In this document: in pieces, positions 16,332-24,323 of the stretch | Position numbering within the stretch: the stretch's first letter is position 1 | Layout of the letters: each line of letters starts with the position of its first letter | Assembly: GCA_001804345.1 (NCBI GenBank) | Contig: MHFU01000026.1 | Span: 1 to 39,813 of the forward strand | Direction of reading: 5' to 3' | From: Omnitrophica bacterium RIFOXYB12_FULL_50_7 | GTDB lineage: Bacteria; Omnitrophota; Omnitrophia; Omnitrophales; Aquincolibacteriaceae | Length of the DNA: 39,813 nt | Notes under the pieces: model-generated | Database searches by the model: none | What the model was told of the DNA's origin: nothing | The model's input: the letters and a program-made list of their open reading frames with translations, nothing else | Program-made: the position numbers and the translations under genes

Positions 16332-16994
16332 ATGGAAAGACATTTTGCCGAGGAATTAAAGACGCTCAAACAAAAATTGTTCCAGATGGGGTTGTTGGTC
16401 GAAGGAGCGATCGAAAAATCATTTGAGGCTCTTTCAGAACGCTCTGAGGATCGCGTCAAATCCGTCTTCGAGGATGAAGAGACCATCAACTCACTTGAGA
16501 TCGAGATCGATGAAAAAGGTCATACTCTGTTTGCATTAGTCCAACCCATGGCCGGGGATCTCCGACTTCTGACGATGATCCTCAAGATCAATACGGATCT
16601 TGAGCGGATGGGAGATCATGCGGTCAATATTGCGGAAAAAAGCCAATATCTTTTCGGTCAGCCGCCGCTCAAGCTGGATATTCCGATGGCGGACATGGCG
16701 CGAGCCACGCAGAAGATGGTCCGGGATGCGCTTGATTGTTTCATGAACGAAAATGTGGAGCTTGCGCGGAAGGTCCTGCAAAGCGACGACAAGATCGATG
16801 ACTACAATGATAGAATCTATCAGGACATGGCTGCGCTTATGGAAAAGGAGCCTTCGTCCGTTCACCGCGCTCTATGCTATGTGATGATCAGTCGTAACCT
16901 CGAACGTATCGCCGATCTCGCGAACAACATTGCCGAAGACACGATCTACCTGAAGCAGGGCAAGGAAGTCCGCCACCACTTCGAGACAACTTGA
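16332..16994 (+). CDS. phoU: phosphate signalling protein PhoU
   Basis: A 220-residue all-helical protein made of two tandem PhoU repeats (about 10-100 and 115-210), each with the metal-binding E/D motif; LKINTDLERMGDHAVNIAE and SRNLERIADLANNIAED are the two repeat signatures. PhoU links the Pst transporter to PhoR and represses the phosphate regulon when phosphate is plentiful. It follows pstB2 after a palindromic spacer and is closed by a terminator. Confidence 0.94.
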   Translation: MERHFAEELKTLKQKLFQMGLLVEGAIEKSFEALSERSEDRVKSVFEDEETINSLEIEIDEKGHTLFALVQPMAGDLRLLTMILKINTDLERMGDHAVNIAEKSQYLFGQPPLKLDIPMADMARATQKMVRDALDCFMNENVELARKVLQSDDKIDDYNDRIYQDMAALMEKEPSSVHRALCYVMISRNLERIADLANNIAEDTIYLKQGKEVRHHFETT

Positions 16995-16999
16995 TCCCG

Positions 17000-17033
17000 C
17001 GCCCGAGGGCGTTCCCTGCGGGCGTTCTTTTTT
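17000..17033 (+). terminator. rho-independent terminator after phoU
   Basis: Stem CGCCCG (17000-17005) with CGGGCG (17019-17024), an inner GC-rich loop, then TTCTTTTTT (17025-17033). It lies just after the phoU stop and ends the pst transcript. Confidence 0.7.
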
Positions 17034-17165
17034 CGCTTTACGAGTAAGGCATGACTCGGTACTATGATCCCGTTTCCTGGGCGCTGTCCATAGCCTACCT
17101 GCGGAGCCGGTGAGCACGGTTTCCGATGTCCTTGTAAAATTGTTGAGCCAATAAAGGAGAAAATT

Positions 17166-17798
17166 ATGCCCTTTGGATTCCTTCTTCCGAAAGAAACCAG
17201 TTTCTTCGATTATTTTGACAAACAGGCGGATTATGCTGTCCAGGCTGCCACTCATTTTGTAAAAATGGTGGCCGATTACAAGGTCGATGAAGTTGAGGTC
17301 GGGATCATGAAAGAGATCGAACATCTCGGAGATGAAGTGATCCGTCAGATTTTAGACCATCTTAACAGTACTTTTATTACGCCCTTCGACCGGGAGGATA
17401 TTCACGACTTGGCCAAAAAGATGGATGATATTGTCGATATGCTTTACACCATCACTAAACGCCTCCGCGTCTATAAGATTCTGAGCATGGAGCGAAATCT
17501 CACGGAATTTGCCCGAGTGATCGAAATGTCCGTCAAAGGTGTTTCTCAAGCTGTCAAAGGTCTTCGGGACATGAAGAACAGCAAGAACGTCCTTAAGGCC
17601 TGTATCGAAGTGAACAACCTTGAGAATCTCGGGGACAGGATGCGTGACGACATGCTCGGGGAACTTTTTGAAAAATACGCCAAAGATCCCGTTGCGATGA
17701 TCAAGTGGAAGGATATCTATCAGGACGCGGAAACGGTTCTGGACGTGTGCGAGGACGTCGTCCATGTGGTCGAATCTATTCTTGTGAAACACGCCTGA
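17166..17798 (+). CDS. DUF47 family PhoU-like protein, Pit accessory
   Basis: A 210-residue helical protein of the DUF47 family, structurally related to PhoU. Typical traits are the start LLPKETSFFDYFDKQADYAV, FDREDIHDLAKKMDDIVDML near residues 76-96 and a C-terminus ending in CEDVVHVVESILVKHA. Members are almost always next to a Pit permease, as here (20 bases upstream), and are thought to regulate its phosphate transport. AAAGGAG precedes the start. Confidence 0.9.
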   Translation: MPFGFLLPKETSFFDYFDKQADYAVQAATHFVKMVADYKVDEVEVGIMKEIEHLGDEVIRQILDHLNSTFITPFDREDIHDLAKKMDDIVDMLYTITKRLRVYKILSMERNLTEFARVIEMSVKGVSQAVKGLRDMKNSKNVLKACIEVNNLENLGDRMRDDMLGELFEKYAKDPVAMIKWKDIYQDAETVLDVCEDVVHVVESILVKHA

Positions 17799-17818
17799 TT
17801 TTTTTGTAAAGGAGCATC

Positions 17819-18811
17819 ATGACCGCTTGGATCCTTTTTCTTGTCCTGCTGGCGCTTACATTTGACTTTCTGAACGGGTTCCACGATTCCGCGAATTCGA
17901 TTGCGACGGTTGTTTCCACCCGCGTTCTTTCCCCGCAGCATGCGGTGCTCTGGGCCGCTTTCTTCAACTTTATCGCGTTCCTCTTTTTTGGCCTTCATGT
18001 GGCCAACACGATCGGGAAGGGAATCATTGATATCAACATTGTGGATAGCCAAATCATCTTTGGGGCGTTGATGGGTGCTTGTGCGTGGAATATCATTACC
18101 TGGTATTTTGGACTCCCAACCAGTTCTTCTCACGCGCTGATTGGTGGGTTGGTCGGGTCGGCGCTTGTGAAAGCCGGTACAGGATCTCTGGTGTGGAGCG
18201 GGATCATCAAAACAATTGCTTTCATTCTGATCTCACCCGTGGTTGGACTTTTTCTGGGCGTCATTTATGGCGTGATCGTCCACTGGCTGGCCCGGAAGAG
18301 TTCGCCGGCCGGAGTCGATCACTGGTTCAGAAAAGGCCAGCTTGTTTCCGCAGCCCTCTACAGCTTGGGCCATGGCGGGAATGACGCCCAAAAGACCATG
18401 GGGATTATCGCAAGCCTTCTTTTCAGCGCTGGGCTCCTTGGTAAAGAATTCCACATCCCTTTTTGGATCGTGATCACGTGCCATAGTGCGATTGCTCTTG
18501 GGACGATGTCCGGAGGGTGGCGTATCGTGAAAACCATGGGTCAAAAAGTCGCGAAGCTCCGTCCTGTGGACGGTTTTTGCGCGGAATCGGGAGCTGCCAC
18601 AAGCTTGTTTATAGCTTCGGCTTTTGGTATCCCGGTCAGTACGACGCATACGATCACCGGCGCCATCATGGGGGTGGGTTCCTTGAAACGCATGAGCGCG
18701 GTGCGGTGGGGTGTTGCGGGGAATATCGTGTGGGCGTGGATCATTACGATCCCGTGTTCTGCAGCGATCTCGGCCATCTCTTATGCCGTGGCGAAATATT
18801 TTTTAAAATAG
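17819..18811 (+). CDS. pit: low-affinity inorganic phosphate transporter (Pit)
   Basis: A 330-residue inner-membrane permease of the PiT family with about ten membrane segments. The two PiT signature repeats are visible: DFLNGFHDSANSIATVVSTR near residues 16-35 and GHGGNDAQKTMGI near 182-194. LPTSSSHALIGGLVG and VSTTHTITGAIMGVGS are the conserved re-entrant motifs. It imports phosphate, probably as a metal-phosphate complex, driven by a proton or sodium gradient. It forms a two-gene unit with the DUF47 protein, and it supplements the ATP-driven Pst system directly upstream. Confidence 0.94.
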   Translation: MTAWILFLVLLALTFDFLNGFHDSANSIATVVSTRVLSPQHAVLWAAFFNFIAFLFFGLHVANTIGKGIIDINIVDSQIIFGALMGACAWNIITWYFGLPTSSSHALIGGLVGSALVKAGTGSLVWSGIIKTIAFILISPVVGLFLGVIYGVIVHWLARKSSPAGVDHWFRKGQLVSAALYSLGHGGNDAQKTMGIIASLLFSAGLLGKEFHIPFWIVITCHSAIALGTMSGGWRIVKTMGQKVAKLRPVDGFCAESGAATSLFIASAFGIPVSTTHTITGAIMGVGSLKRMSAVRWGVAGNIVWAWIITIPCSAAISAISYAVAKYFLK

Positions 18812-18836
18812 CGGCTTCATCCGCTCGCTCTTTTTT
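18810..18836 (+). terminator. weak terminator after pit
   Basis: AGCGG (18810-18814) can pair with CCGCT (18821-18825) over a short loop, followed by CGCTC and six T (18831-18836). The stem is only 5 bp, so this is a weak call. A second small inverted repeat CCGAAT/ATTCGG (18851-18865) lies in the convergent gap before the minus-strand gene. Confidence 0.35.
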
Positions 18837-18961
18837 CCTCAATCCGCGATCCGAATCAGATTCGGGATACGCTCGAAGTTTCCCGTTGTTTTTGTAGCGG
18901 AAGAATAGTGTAGACCCTGCTCGTTCCGCCCAACACGGATGTGAAAAACATTTCCCGCGTT

Positions 18962-20284
18962 CTATGGTTTTCCCATTTCCAGCGAAGCGTCTACGGAAGG
19001 GTCGAGGGTGGTTTGAGCGTCTAATGCGGAAGATGAGGCGGACGGAGGTTTATCATCTATGGCGAGATCTGCATCCGCGCTATCAAGCGTGGCTGTCTTA
19101 GTTGAAGTTTTCGCTGGTATGTCCTGAGGGCTTTCTGGCGCTGATTTCACTTCCGGCGAAGGTTTTGGTGAAGCGGCTTTTTCCGGAACTTTATTTTTTA
19201 TAGCTGGAGGATGTTCCGCCTCGTAGGGCAGGTTTAAACCTGCCCTACGACCAGCGTTCGAGTCCTTTTCAGAATTTGTTGAAGGGGAAACGAATTTTTC
19301 TCCAAGTTTGAGCCGGCGCGTGTTAAATCGCGGGTCTTTTTCATCCAGGAAAACTTCTTTGGTTCCAGGCGGGACTCTCAGGATAAATTCCAGCGGATCG
19401 ATCGTGTCCAGGGCTTTCACCCGGGTGAAAAAAATCGCACTGCCTTTTTGTGTCTCGGGAGACGTGATCGTGATCTTCTTTGGAAAAACAATAGATTTGT
19501 AGGAACCGACTTGACCCCGAAACTCACGAAAATCATAGCGCTGGATCTCCGTGACCGGTTGTTCTTTAGAGTTATAAAAGAGCTCCCCGCGTACATCGCC
19601 CTCAGGTGTCAGGTATAACTTTCTTTCCAAGATTCTTTCGTTGTCATTCCGGCCATAAACGTCCAGGCTTGTGATCGCGGAATTGGTCCGTTCGACCCTG
19701 GTACGACGGGGGTCTACGGCCATCGGCTTGAGCGCCCGGTAAAGATCGCGGGCCTTGAGATGGCTTTCAATGTCCGGAGAATCCTCCAGATCAAAAATGG
19801 ATCCGTGATAGACCGTGTTTTGAGCTGGGAGATAAAGGTCAAAGCGGCGGTCAAGCGTGCGGAACACGAACATTAGCTCCTGCCGGGCGTCCACGCAGGT
19901 GAGGAACATGCGCTCATCGAGACGTTGGTACAAAAGTTCGCCGCCGCACAAGGCGTTTGGGTCGCCGGCTTTTGCGAAAAAGAGAAGTACGTCCGCGCGG
20001 ATTGCAATCCAGCGGTAATGACGAGATTCGATCTTTTGGAGAATACTTTCCAGTTCTGTGTTCGGGGCTGTTTCTGCCCAAACGAAAGAACTGAAACCTA
20101 AAAGGGAGAAGAGGAGGACGGCCCAAAAAATGGAACGCGTCGGGCGGTCCCAATAACTATCAATTGACGCAAAGCGGCACCTGATTCTCTTTAATCTAAA
20201 AACAAAGATAATCAGTGCCGTCCAAGCCACCATGAATAAAAAGAAAAAAAGATTTGGACGGCAATTAAGACCTGGGCGGTCCAT
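18962..20284 (-). CDS. LolA-like periplasmic protein with low-complexity tail
   Basis: A 440-residue protein I recognise only in outline. The first 70 residues hold two hydrophobic stretches (about 11-30 and 51-70, the second ending SSFVWA like a signal peptide). Residues 75-340 read like a LolA/outer-membrane-lipoprotein-sorting fold: ESILQKIESRHYRWIAIRAD, then strands such as FDLYLPAQNTVYHGS and a late IDPLEFILRVPPGTK. The last 90 residues are Pro/Ala/Ser/Lys-rich and contain an in-frame palindrome. Its ATG directly follows the stop of the phosphatidyltransferase gene (TAAATG), so the two are coupled. Lipid or lipoprotein binding is inferred from the fold and from the inositol-lipid genes upstream. 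Confidence 0.6.
   Translation of the reverse strand: MDRPGLNCRPNLFFFLFMVAWTALIIFVFRLKRIRCRFASIDSYWDRPTRSIFWAVLLFSLLGFSSFVWAETAPNTELESILQKIESRHYRWIAIRADVLLFFAKAGDPNALCGGELLYQRLDERMFLTCVDARQELMFVFRTLDRRFDLYLPAQNTVYHGSIFDLEDSPDIESHLKARDLYRALKPMAVDPRRTRVERTNSAITSLDVYGRNDNERILERKLYLTPEGDVRGELFYNSKEQPVTEIQRYDFREFRGQVGSYKSIVFPKKITITSPETQKGSAIFFTRVKALDTIDPLEFILRVPPGTKEVFLDEKDPRFNTRRLKLGEKFVSPSTNSEKDSNAGRRAGLNLPYEAEHPPAIKNKVPEKAASPKPSPEVKSAPESPQDIPAKTSTKTATLDSADADLAIDDKPPSASSSALDAQTTLDPSVDASLEMGKP
19221..19250. repeat. perfect 30-bp palindrome inside a coding region
   Basis: Arms of 15 bp (19221-19235 and 19236-19250) with no loop; the centre is GGTTTAAACC flanked by GTAGGGCA and its complement. Read in the minus-strand gene it encodes about 10 residues, AGRRAGLNLPYEAEH with its edges, without a stop or frame change. 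Confidence 0.9.
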
Positions 20285-20881
20285 TTAATCTCGCGAAGTT
20301 TCAGCGAGGATTTTTTTCGTGTGGAGGATTCGCTGAATGGCCGTTGCGTGCGTGCCGACAAGCAGAACCAGGAGGACGAATTTCAGAAGCGGCGAAACAA
20401 GAGTCCCTGCGATCAAAAGGAGGATCCTTTCCGATCTTCCGAATATGCCGACACCGCAATTCTTAATGAAGTTTTCGGCTCGCGCCTTAGTGTAACTGAT
20501 CACAACAGAACCGAGGAGGATGCCAAGCGTAACAAAGAACCAGAAGATATCACCGCTTCGGATGAAATAGGTCGCCAACCCCGCGAACACGAAAAAATCC
20601 GAGTAGCGGTCTACGACCGAATCGAGAAAAGCCCCGAAGGAGCTTGTTTTTCCGGTCGTGCGTGCCAGAAGCCCATCCAGCAGATCGGCTGCTCCGGCGA
20701 CGAAAAGCATGATACCTCCCAGGAAAAGATATCCCTTCGCATAGAGGATCCCAGTTAGGAAGCTCAAGGCAGCTCCCGCGAGCGTCAGCTGAGTCGGGGA
20801 AATGCCTTGCGCCTTTAGGGAAGAGACGATGGCGTTTGCAATCGGTTCGACTTTGGGATAGAGAGTTTCGCGTAGGGACAT
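20285..20881 (-). CDS. CDP-alcohol phosphatidyltransferase, probably phosphatidylinositol-phosphate synthase
   Basis: A 198-residue inner-membrane enzyme with about six membrane segments. The complete family motif is present: D66, D69, G70, A73, R74, G83, D87 and D91, the residues that bind the metals and CDP-diacylglycerol. The family joins CDP-diacylglycerol to glycerol phosphate, inositol phosphate, serine or other alcohols. The neighbour upstream is inositol-1-phosphate synthase, so inositol phosphate is the best guess for the acceptor, giving phosphatidylinositol phosphate. Plain phosphatidylglycerophosphate synthase (PgsA) remains possible. Confidence 0.82.
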   Translation of the reverse strand: MSLRETLYPKVEPIANAIVSSLKAQGISPTQLTLAGAALSFLTGILYAKGYLFLGGIMLFVAGAADLLDGLLARTTGKTSSFGAFLDSVVDRYSDFFVFAGLATYFIRSGDIFWFFVTLGILLGSVVISYTKARAENFIKNCGVGIFGRSERILLLIAGTLVSPLLKFVLLVLLVGTHATAIQRILHTKKILAETSRD

Positions 20882-20932
20882 GGCCGTTTACTCCTGTTTA
20901 AAAAATATACAGCGAATCGTTTCCTTCTTGGA

Positions 20933-20959
20933 GGACAGGCATTAAGTGATGGTCTGTCC
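20933..20959. repeat. short GGACAG/CTGTCC palindrome
   Basis: GGACAG (20933-20938) and CTGTCC (20954-20959) with a 15-base loop, in the 96-base gap between the inositol-phosphate synthase and phosphatidyltransferase genes. It resembles a shortened member of the GGGGACAG family. Confidence 0.45.
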
Positions 20960-20977
20960 CTTAAGAATATAACGGGA

Positions 20978-22093
20978 TTACCGGGGGCAGGTGCCCTGGA
21001 TGAATTTTCGGACAAGTTCCTTGGCTTCGTAATCCACGATTTGTTTAGGTGGATGCTTCATGGTGTAAGCCGACATGGAGATGAGTGGTCCACCAATCTT
21101 GCGGTCCCGAGCGATCTTGCAGGCCCGGATCGCGTCGATCGAACAGCCTGCGCTATTGGGCGAGTCCTCGACAGAGAGACGCATTTCAGCCGTGACGGGA
21201 AAACCGCCGAAACCGCGGCCTTCAATGCGCATGTAGCAAACCTTGTTATCATTCTGCCAGGGAACATAATCCGAAGGACCGATGTGGATATTATCCTCAT
21301 CGAGAGGCACATCGAGTTGGCTCTGGACCGCCGAGGTCTTGGAAATCTTTTTTGATTCCAGACGCGCACGATTGAGCATGTTGAGGAAGTCGGTGTTTCC
21401 GCCGGTGTTCAGCTGGTACGTGCGGTCGATCTTGACGCCGCGGTCCATAAAAAGTTTTGCAAGCGTGCGGTGCGTAACGGTGGCGCCGATCTGTGCCTTG
21501 ATATCATCACCGACGCAGGGGATACGCTTCGCCTCAAAGCGTTTCGCCCAGGCCGGATTGGAGACGATAAAAACTGGCATGCAATTGATGAGGCTTATGC
21601 CCGTTTTAAGGCAGGCTTCGGCGTAGAACTCTGTGGCCTTTTGGGAGCCGACCGGGAGGTAATTGATGAGAATCTCCGCGCCGCTCTCCTTAAGGACCTT
21701 TTCCACATTACAGGGTTTCTTATCGGAGGGGAGGAAGGTGCGGTCATCTTTATAGCCGGCCATATGTTCGGAAAACCCGTCCAGGATATTACCCATTTCG
21801 ACCTTGATCTTGCTTTTAGCGATCGGGCCGATGGACCAGACGCAGTTGGGCTTTGCAGCAAGCGCCACATCCAGACGTTCGCCCACTTTTCGCTTGTCGA
21901 TGTCAAAAGCCGCCACGACCTCGATCTCATGGGGGAGATAGCCGCCCATGTCATAGTTCATGAGGCCGAGATACTCAGTGGGCTTGTTTTTGCCAGGCTT
22001 TTGGTTGGCGATCACTCGATAGTATTCAAGGCCTTGGACAAGCGACGCCGCACAATTTCCGACACCCACGATAGCGATCTTGATCTTACCCAT
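20978..22093 (-). CDS. ino1: inositol-3-phosphate synthase
   Basis: A 371-residue NAD-dependent enzyme that turns glucose 6-phosphate into myo-inositol 3-phosphate, the first step of inositol synthesis. The N-terminus holds the NAD-binding loop VGVGNCAASLVQGLEYY (about 8-24), and the conserved LINYLPVGSQKATEFYAE, GDDIKAQIGATVTHR and LNTGGNTDFLNM motifs follow. Its length fits the short prokaryotic form and not the 500-residue eukaryotic one. Start at 22093 is set by GGGAGGA upstream; the longer frame starts inside the promoter. It leads an operon with the phosphatidyltransferase and the LolA-like gene. Confidence 0.93.
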   Translation of the reverse strand: MGKIKIAIVGVGNCAASLVQGLEYYRVIANQKPGKNKPTEYLGLMNYDMGGYLPHEIEVVAAFDIDKRKVGERLDVALAAKPNCVWSIGPIAKSKIKVEMGNILDGFSEHMAGYKDDRTFLPSDKKPCNVEKVLKESGAEILINYLPVGSQKATEFYAEACLKTGISLINCMPVFIVSNPAWAKRFEAKRIPCVGDDIKAQIGATVTHRTLAKLFMDRGVKIDRTYQLNTGGNTDFLNMLNRARLESKKISKTSAVQSQLDVPLDEDNIHIGPSDYVPWQNDNKVCYMRIEGRGFGGFPVTAEMRLSVEDSPNSAGCSIDAIRACKIARDRKIGGPLISMSAYTMKHPPKQIVDYEAKELVRKFIQGTCPR

Positions 22094-22148
22094 TGATTCC
22101 TCCCGTTTGATTTGCATGAAGACGATGGGATTTTTTAGACGGCAGAAC

Positions 22149-22176
22149 ATGATAGCAGCAAGCTCTCGAAAATCAA
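22149..22176 (-). promoter_or_regulatory. candidate promoter of the inositol operon
   Basis: On the minus strand: TTGATT (22171-22176), a 16-base spacer, TATCAT (22149-22154), about 55 bases before the start codon at 22093. Confidence 0.4.
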
Positions 22177-22256
22177 GCGAAACAAGGTGTTTCTAAGCGT
22201 TATTGGCAGCAAAGGTTACGCCTCATACGTCCGATAACCCCAAGATTCGTTTGCCC

Positions 22257-22284
22257 TTTGTCTAAAATTATTTTATGTTAGAAT
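22257..22284 (+). promoter_or_regulatory. candidate promoter of the tRNA-binding-domain gene
   Basis: TTTGTC (22257-22262), a 16-base AT-rich spacer, TAGAAT (22279-22284). It would give a leader of about 160 bases before ATG 22453. Together with the divergent promoter at 22149-22176 it accounts for the gap 22094-22452. Confidence 0.4.
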
Positions 22285-22356
22285 ATCGCCAGATTTTTCT
22301 TTCTTTTCAAAAAAGGTAGTTGGCCTTGGCTTTCTATTGATTTTTTGATCAGGAAA

Positions 22357-22404
22357 CCAGGACAGCCCCAATCTCATTTGTTTTGATTGATAGTGAGACC
22401 GCCC
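22357..22404 (+). other. leader element shared with the nrdJ leader
   Basis: The stretch reads AGGACAGCCCCAAT, then TCTCA (22372-22376) that can pair with TGAGA (22394-22398), with ATTGATA between. The nrdJ leader at 31149-31195 has AGGATGGCCCCAAT, a hairpin and ATTGATA in the same order. No known riboswitch class fits by eye. Confidence 0.3.
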
Positions 22405-22452
22405 GTTTATGCATCACAAACTGTCGAATCTCTTTAAAGAAAGGTAATCTCA

Positions 22453-22773
22453 ATGGCTTCGTATGAGGATTTTCAGAAATTAGATATCAAGGTGGCTGAA
22501 ATCGAAAGCGTGACCCCGCATCCGAATGCGGACCGGCTTTATGTTCTGGGGATTAAGGTGGGTGAGGTGCACAAGCAGATCGTGGCCGGGATCCGGGCCC
22601 ACTATACCGAAGAGCAACTGAAGGGGAAGAAGATCGTCGTGATCGATAATCTGGATCCCGTCGTGATTCGCGGCGTGGAATCCCAGGGAATGCTTCTTGC
22701 CGCCTCCGATGACACAATCCTCACCCTCGTTGTTCCTGAGCGTCTCATTTCCGATGGAGCGAAAGTGAAATAG
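22453..22773 (+). CDS. stand-alone tRNA-binding domain protein (MetG C-terminal/EMAP-II type)
   Basis: A 106-residue OB-fold protein equivalent to the C-terminal tRNA-binding domain of methionyl-tRNA synthetase. FQKLDIKVAEIESVTPHPNADRL at the start, then KQIVAGIRAHYTEEQLKGKK and NLDPVVIRGVESQGMLLAA, are the family hallmarks. As a separate gene it may work in trans with a MetRS that lacks this domain, or as a CsaA-like tRNA chaperone. No synthetase is encoded nearby. AAAGGTAA lies upstream of the start. Confidence 0.85.
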   Translation: MASYEDFQKLDIKVAEIESVTPHPNADRLYVLGIKVGEVHKQIVAGIRAHYTEEQLKGKKIVVIDNLDPVVIRGVESQGMLLAASDDTILTLVVPERLISDGAKVK

Positions 22774-22778
22774 ACCAA

Positions 22779-22878
22779 AAACCGGGGACCGGCTAACGGG
22801 GAACGCTGAACGTCTGCCTGTCGGTAGGAAGATAAAAACTCTTCGTTTCCCGTTCCCCGTTTCCCGAGGGGTTTTTTT
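22779..22878. repeat. intergenic imperfect palindrome, GGGGAACG family (copy 1)
   Basis: The left side carries GGGGACCGGCTAACGGGGAA, and the right side CGTTTCCCGTTCCCCGTTTC. The end, CGAGGGGTTTTTTT, could terminate the upstream transcript. Two further copies of the family are at 28221-28287 and 29582-29653. Confidence 0.6.
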
Positions 22879-22885
22879 GATATTC

Positions 22886-22914
22886 TTGTCAAAGAACATG
22901 CGCTATGTTAATAT
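22886..22914 (+). promoter_or_regulatory. promoter of the DUF1015 gene (possibly leaderless)
   Basis: TTGTCA (22886-22891), a 17-base spacer, TAATAT (22909-22914). ATG 22924 begins only 9 bases after the -10 box, so transcription should start about 3 bases before the start codon. No ribosome-binding site is present. Confidence 0.5.
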
Positions 22915-22923
22915 CCCGTTCCT

Positions 22924-24258
22924 ATGAACGACTCTCGTGGTTCCAGCAATTTAACAAAGCAGCTCAACTTTCAGCCGTTTAAGGCCTGGCGCTATAACGC
23001 CGAGCGCGTCAAAATTTCTAAAGTCCTGGCGCCGCCCTATGATGTGATCTCTCCGGAGAAGCAACAGAAGCTTTATGAGAATTCACCGTTTAATAGCATC
23101 CGTCTTATCCTGAATAAAAAAGATCCCGCGGATACAGACCAGAACAACGCCTACACACGAGCTCGCGACACATTCCAGGAGTGGCAGAAGCAAGGCGTTC
23201 TGATGCAAGACCCGGAGCCCTGTTTTTATGTGTACCGGCAGACCTTCAAAGATCCCGTAACTCAATCTACAAAAAACCGGTTCGCGCTGCTTGGCCGTGT
23301 CCAGCTTGAGCCGTTCGAAAAAGGTATTATCGTTCCTCATGAGAAGACGCTTCGCGGCCCCAAAGAGGATCGTATGAGACTTCTCCGGACCGTGCGGACA
23401 AATTTCTCTCCCGTGTTCGGTCTTTATAAGGACAAAGGGTTCGAGATCCGGAGCATTATTCAGGATCCCATGAATTCCCGTCCCGCATTCGAGGCTGAGG
23501 ATGATGACAGGATCGTGCACACGCTTTGGGCGATCGAGGATCCGGACATTCTCGCCAGGCTCCACAAGGCCTTGCAGTCCAAGAAAGTCTATATTGCGGA
23601 CGGACATCACCGTTATGAGACCGCGCTGGAATATGCCAGACAGCAAAGAGAAGAACAGCACTCGTCAGACCTTGTGCTCTTTCCTTTCGATTACATGTAC
23701 ATGGCGCTCGTGAGTTTTGATGACCCGGGGTTCATCGTTCTGCCGACGCACCGGATTGTGACCAAGCTTGGCATGAGCGGCGGTGAGGCCATTCGCAAGC
23801 TTGGAGAATATTTCAAAGTGGAAGAAGTCTTGTTTGCCCAATTAAAAGAGATGACGGCTTCTTACGATCAGGAAGGAAGGATCTTCGGGATGGTTCTCGA
23901 GGAAGGGTGTTTTCTTCTGACGATGATCGACAAAGAGAAGGCGAAAAAGCGGATGATCCAGGACAAACCCGACATTTGGTACGACTTGAATGTGAACGTA
24001 CTTGCGCATCTGATTTTTGCTGAACTGCTCGGGCTTACGGAAGATCGATGGGAAGCGGTTTTGAAGTTCGAACACACGGTTGACGGAGCCGTAGCCCCGC
24101 TCCAAAAGGGCGAGGCGCAGGCTGTTTTTCTCCTGCAGCCCCCCAAGGTTGAAATGCTCGAAAAGATGGGCGCTGTCAATGAGCGCATGCCTCAGAAGTC
24201 GACCTATTTCTATCCCAAGCTCGCTACCGGGCTTGTTTTTTATTCGCATAAAGAATAA
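22924..24258 (+). CDS. DUF1015 family protein
   Basis: A 444-residue protein of the DUF1015 family. The N-terminus FQPFKAWRYN with VLAPPYDVISPEKQQKLYE, the middle IVPHEKTLRGPKEDRMRLLR and the strongly conserved YIADGHHRYETALEYARQ (about 222-239) identify it. The His-rich motif suggests a metal or phosphate site, but no reaction is firmly established for the family. It is probably cytoplasmic, with no signal peptide. It has its own promoter and is followed by a GGGGACAG-family hairpin before pabB. Confidence 0.85.
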   Translation: MNDSRGSSNLTKQLNFQPFKAWRYNAERVKISKVLAPPYDVISPEKQQKLYENSPFNSIRLILNKKDPADTDQNNAYTRARDTFQEWQKQGVLMQDPEPCFYVYRQTFKDPVTQSTKNRFALLGRVQLEPFEKGIIVPHEKTLRGPKEDRMRLLRTVRTNFSPVFGLYKDKGFEIRSIIQDPMNSRPAFEAEDDDRIVHTLWAIEDPDILARLHKALQSKKVYIADGHHRYETALEYARQQREEQHSSDLVLFPFDYMYMALVSFDDPGFIVLPTHRIVTKLGMSGGEAIRKLGEYFKVEEVLFAQLKEMTASYDQEGRIFGMVLEEGCFLLTMIDKEKAKKRMIQDKPDIWYDLNVNVLAHLIFAELLGLTEDRWEAVLKFEHTVDGAVAPLQKGEAQAVFLLQPPKVEMLEKMGAVNERMPQKSTYFYPKLATGLVFYSHKE

Positions 24259-24266
24259 CGTTTACA

Positions 24267-24303
24267 AAAGGGGACAAGCAATCCCTCCAAGCCTGTCCCC
24301 TTT
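24267..24303. repeat. GGGGACAG-family hairpin between DUF1015 and pabB
   Basis: AAAGGGGACAAGC (24267-24279) pairs with GCCTGTCCCCTTT (24291-24303) at 12 of 13 positions. It lies 8 bases after the DUF1015 stop and may also act as its terminator. Confidence 0.6.
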
Positions 24304-24323
24304 CTCCATTGTGAAAAGATAAA

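Noticed and set aside
17100..17165. Possible Pho box before the DUF47-pit unit
   Set aside because: Only one TTTACA-like core (minus strand) is visible, with no second half-site at 11 bases.
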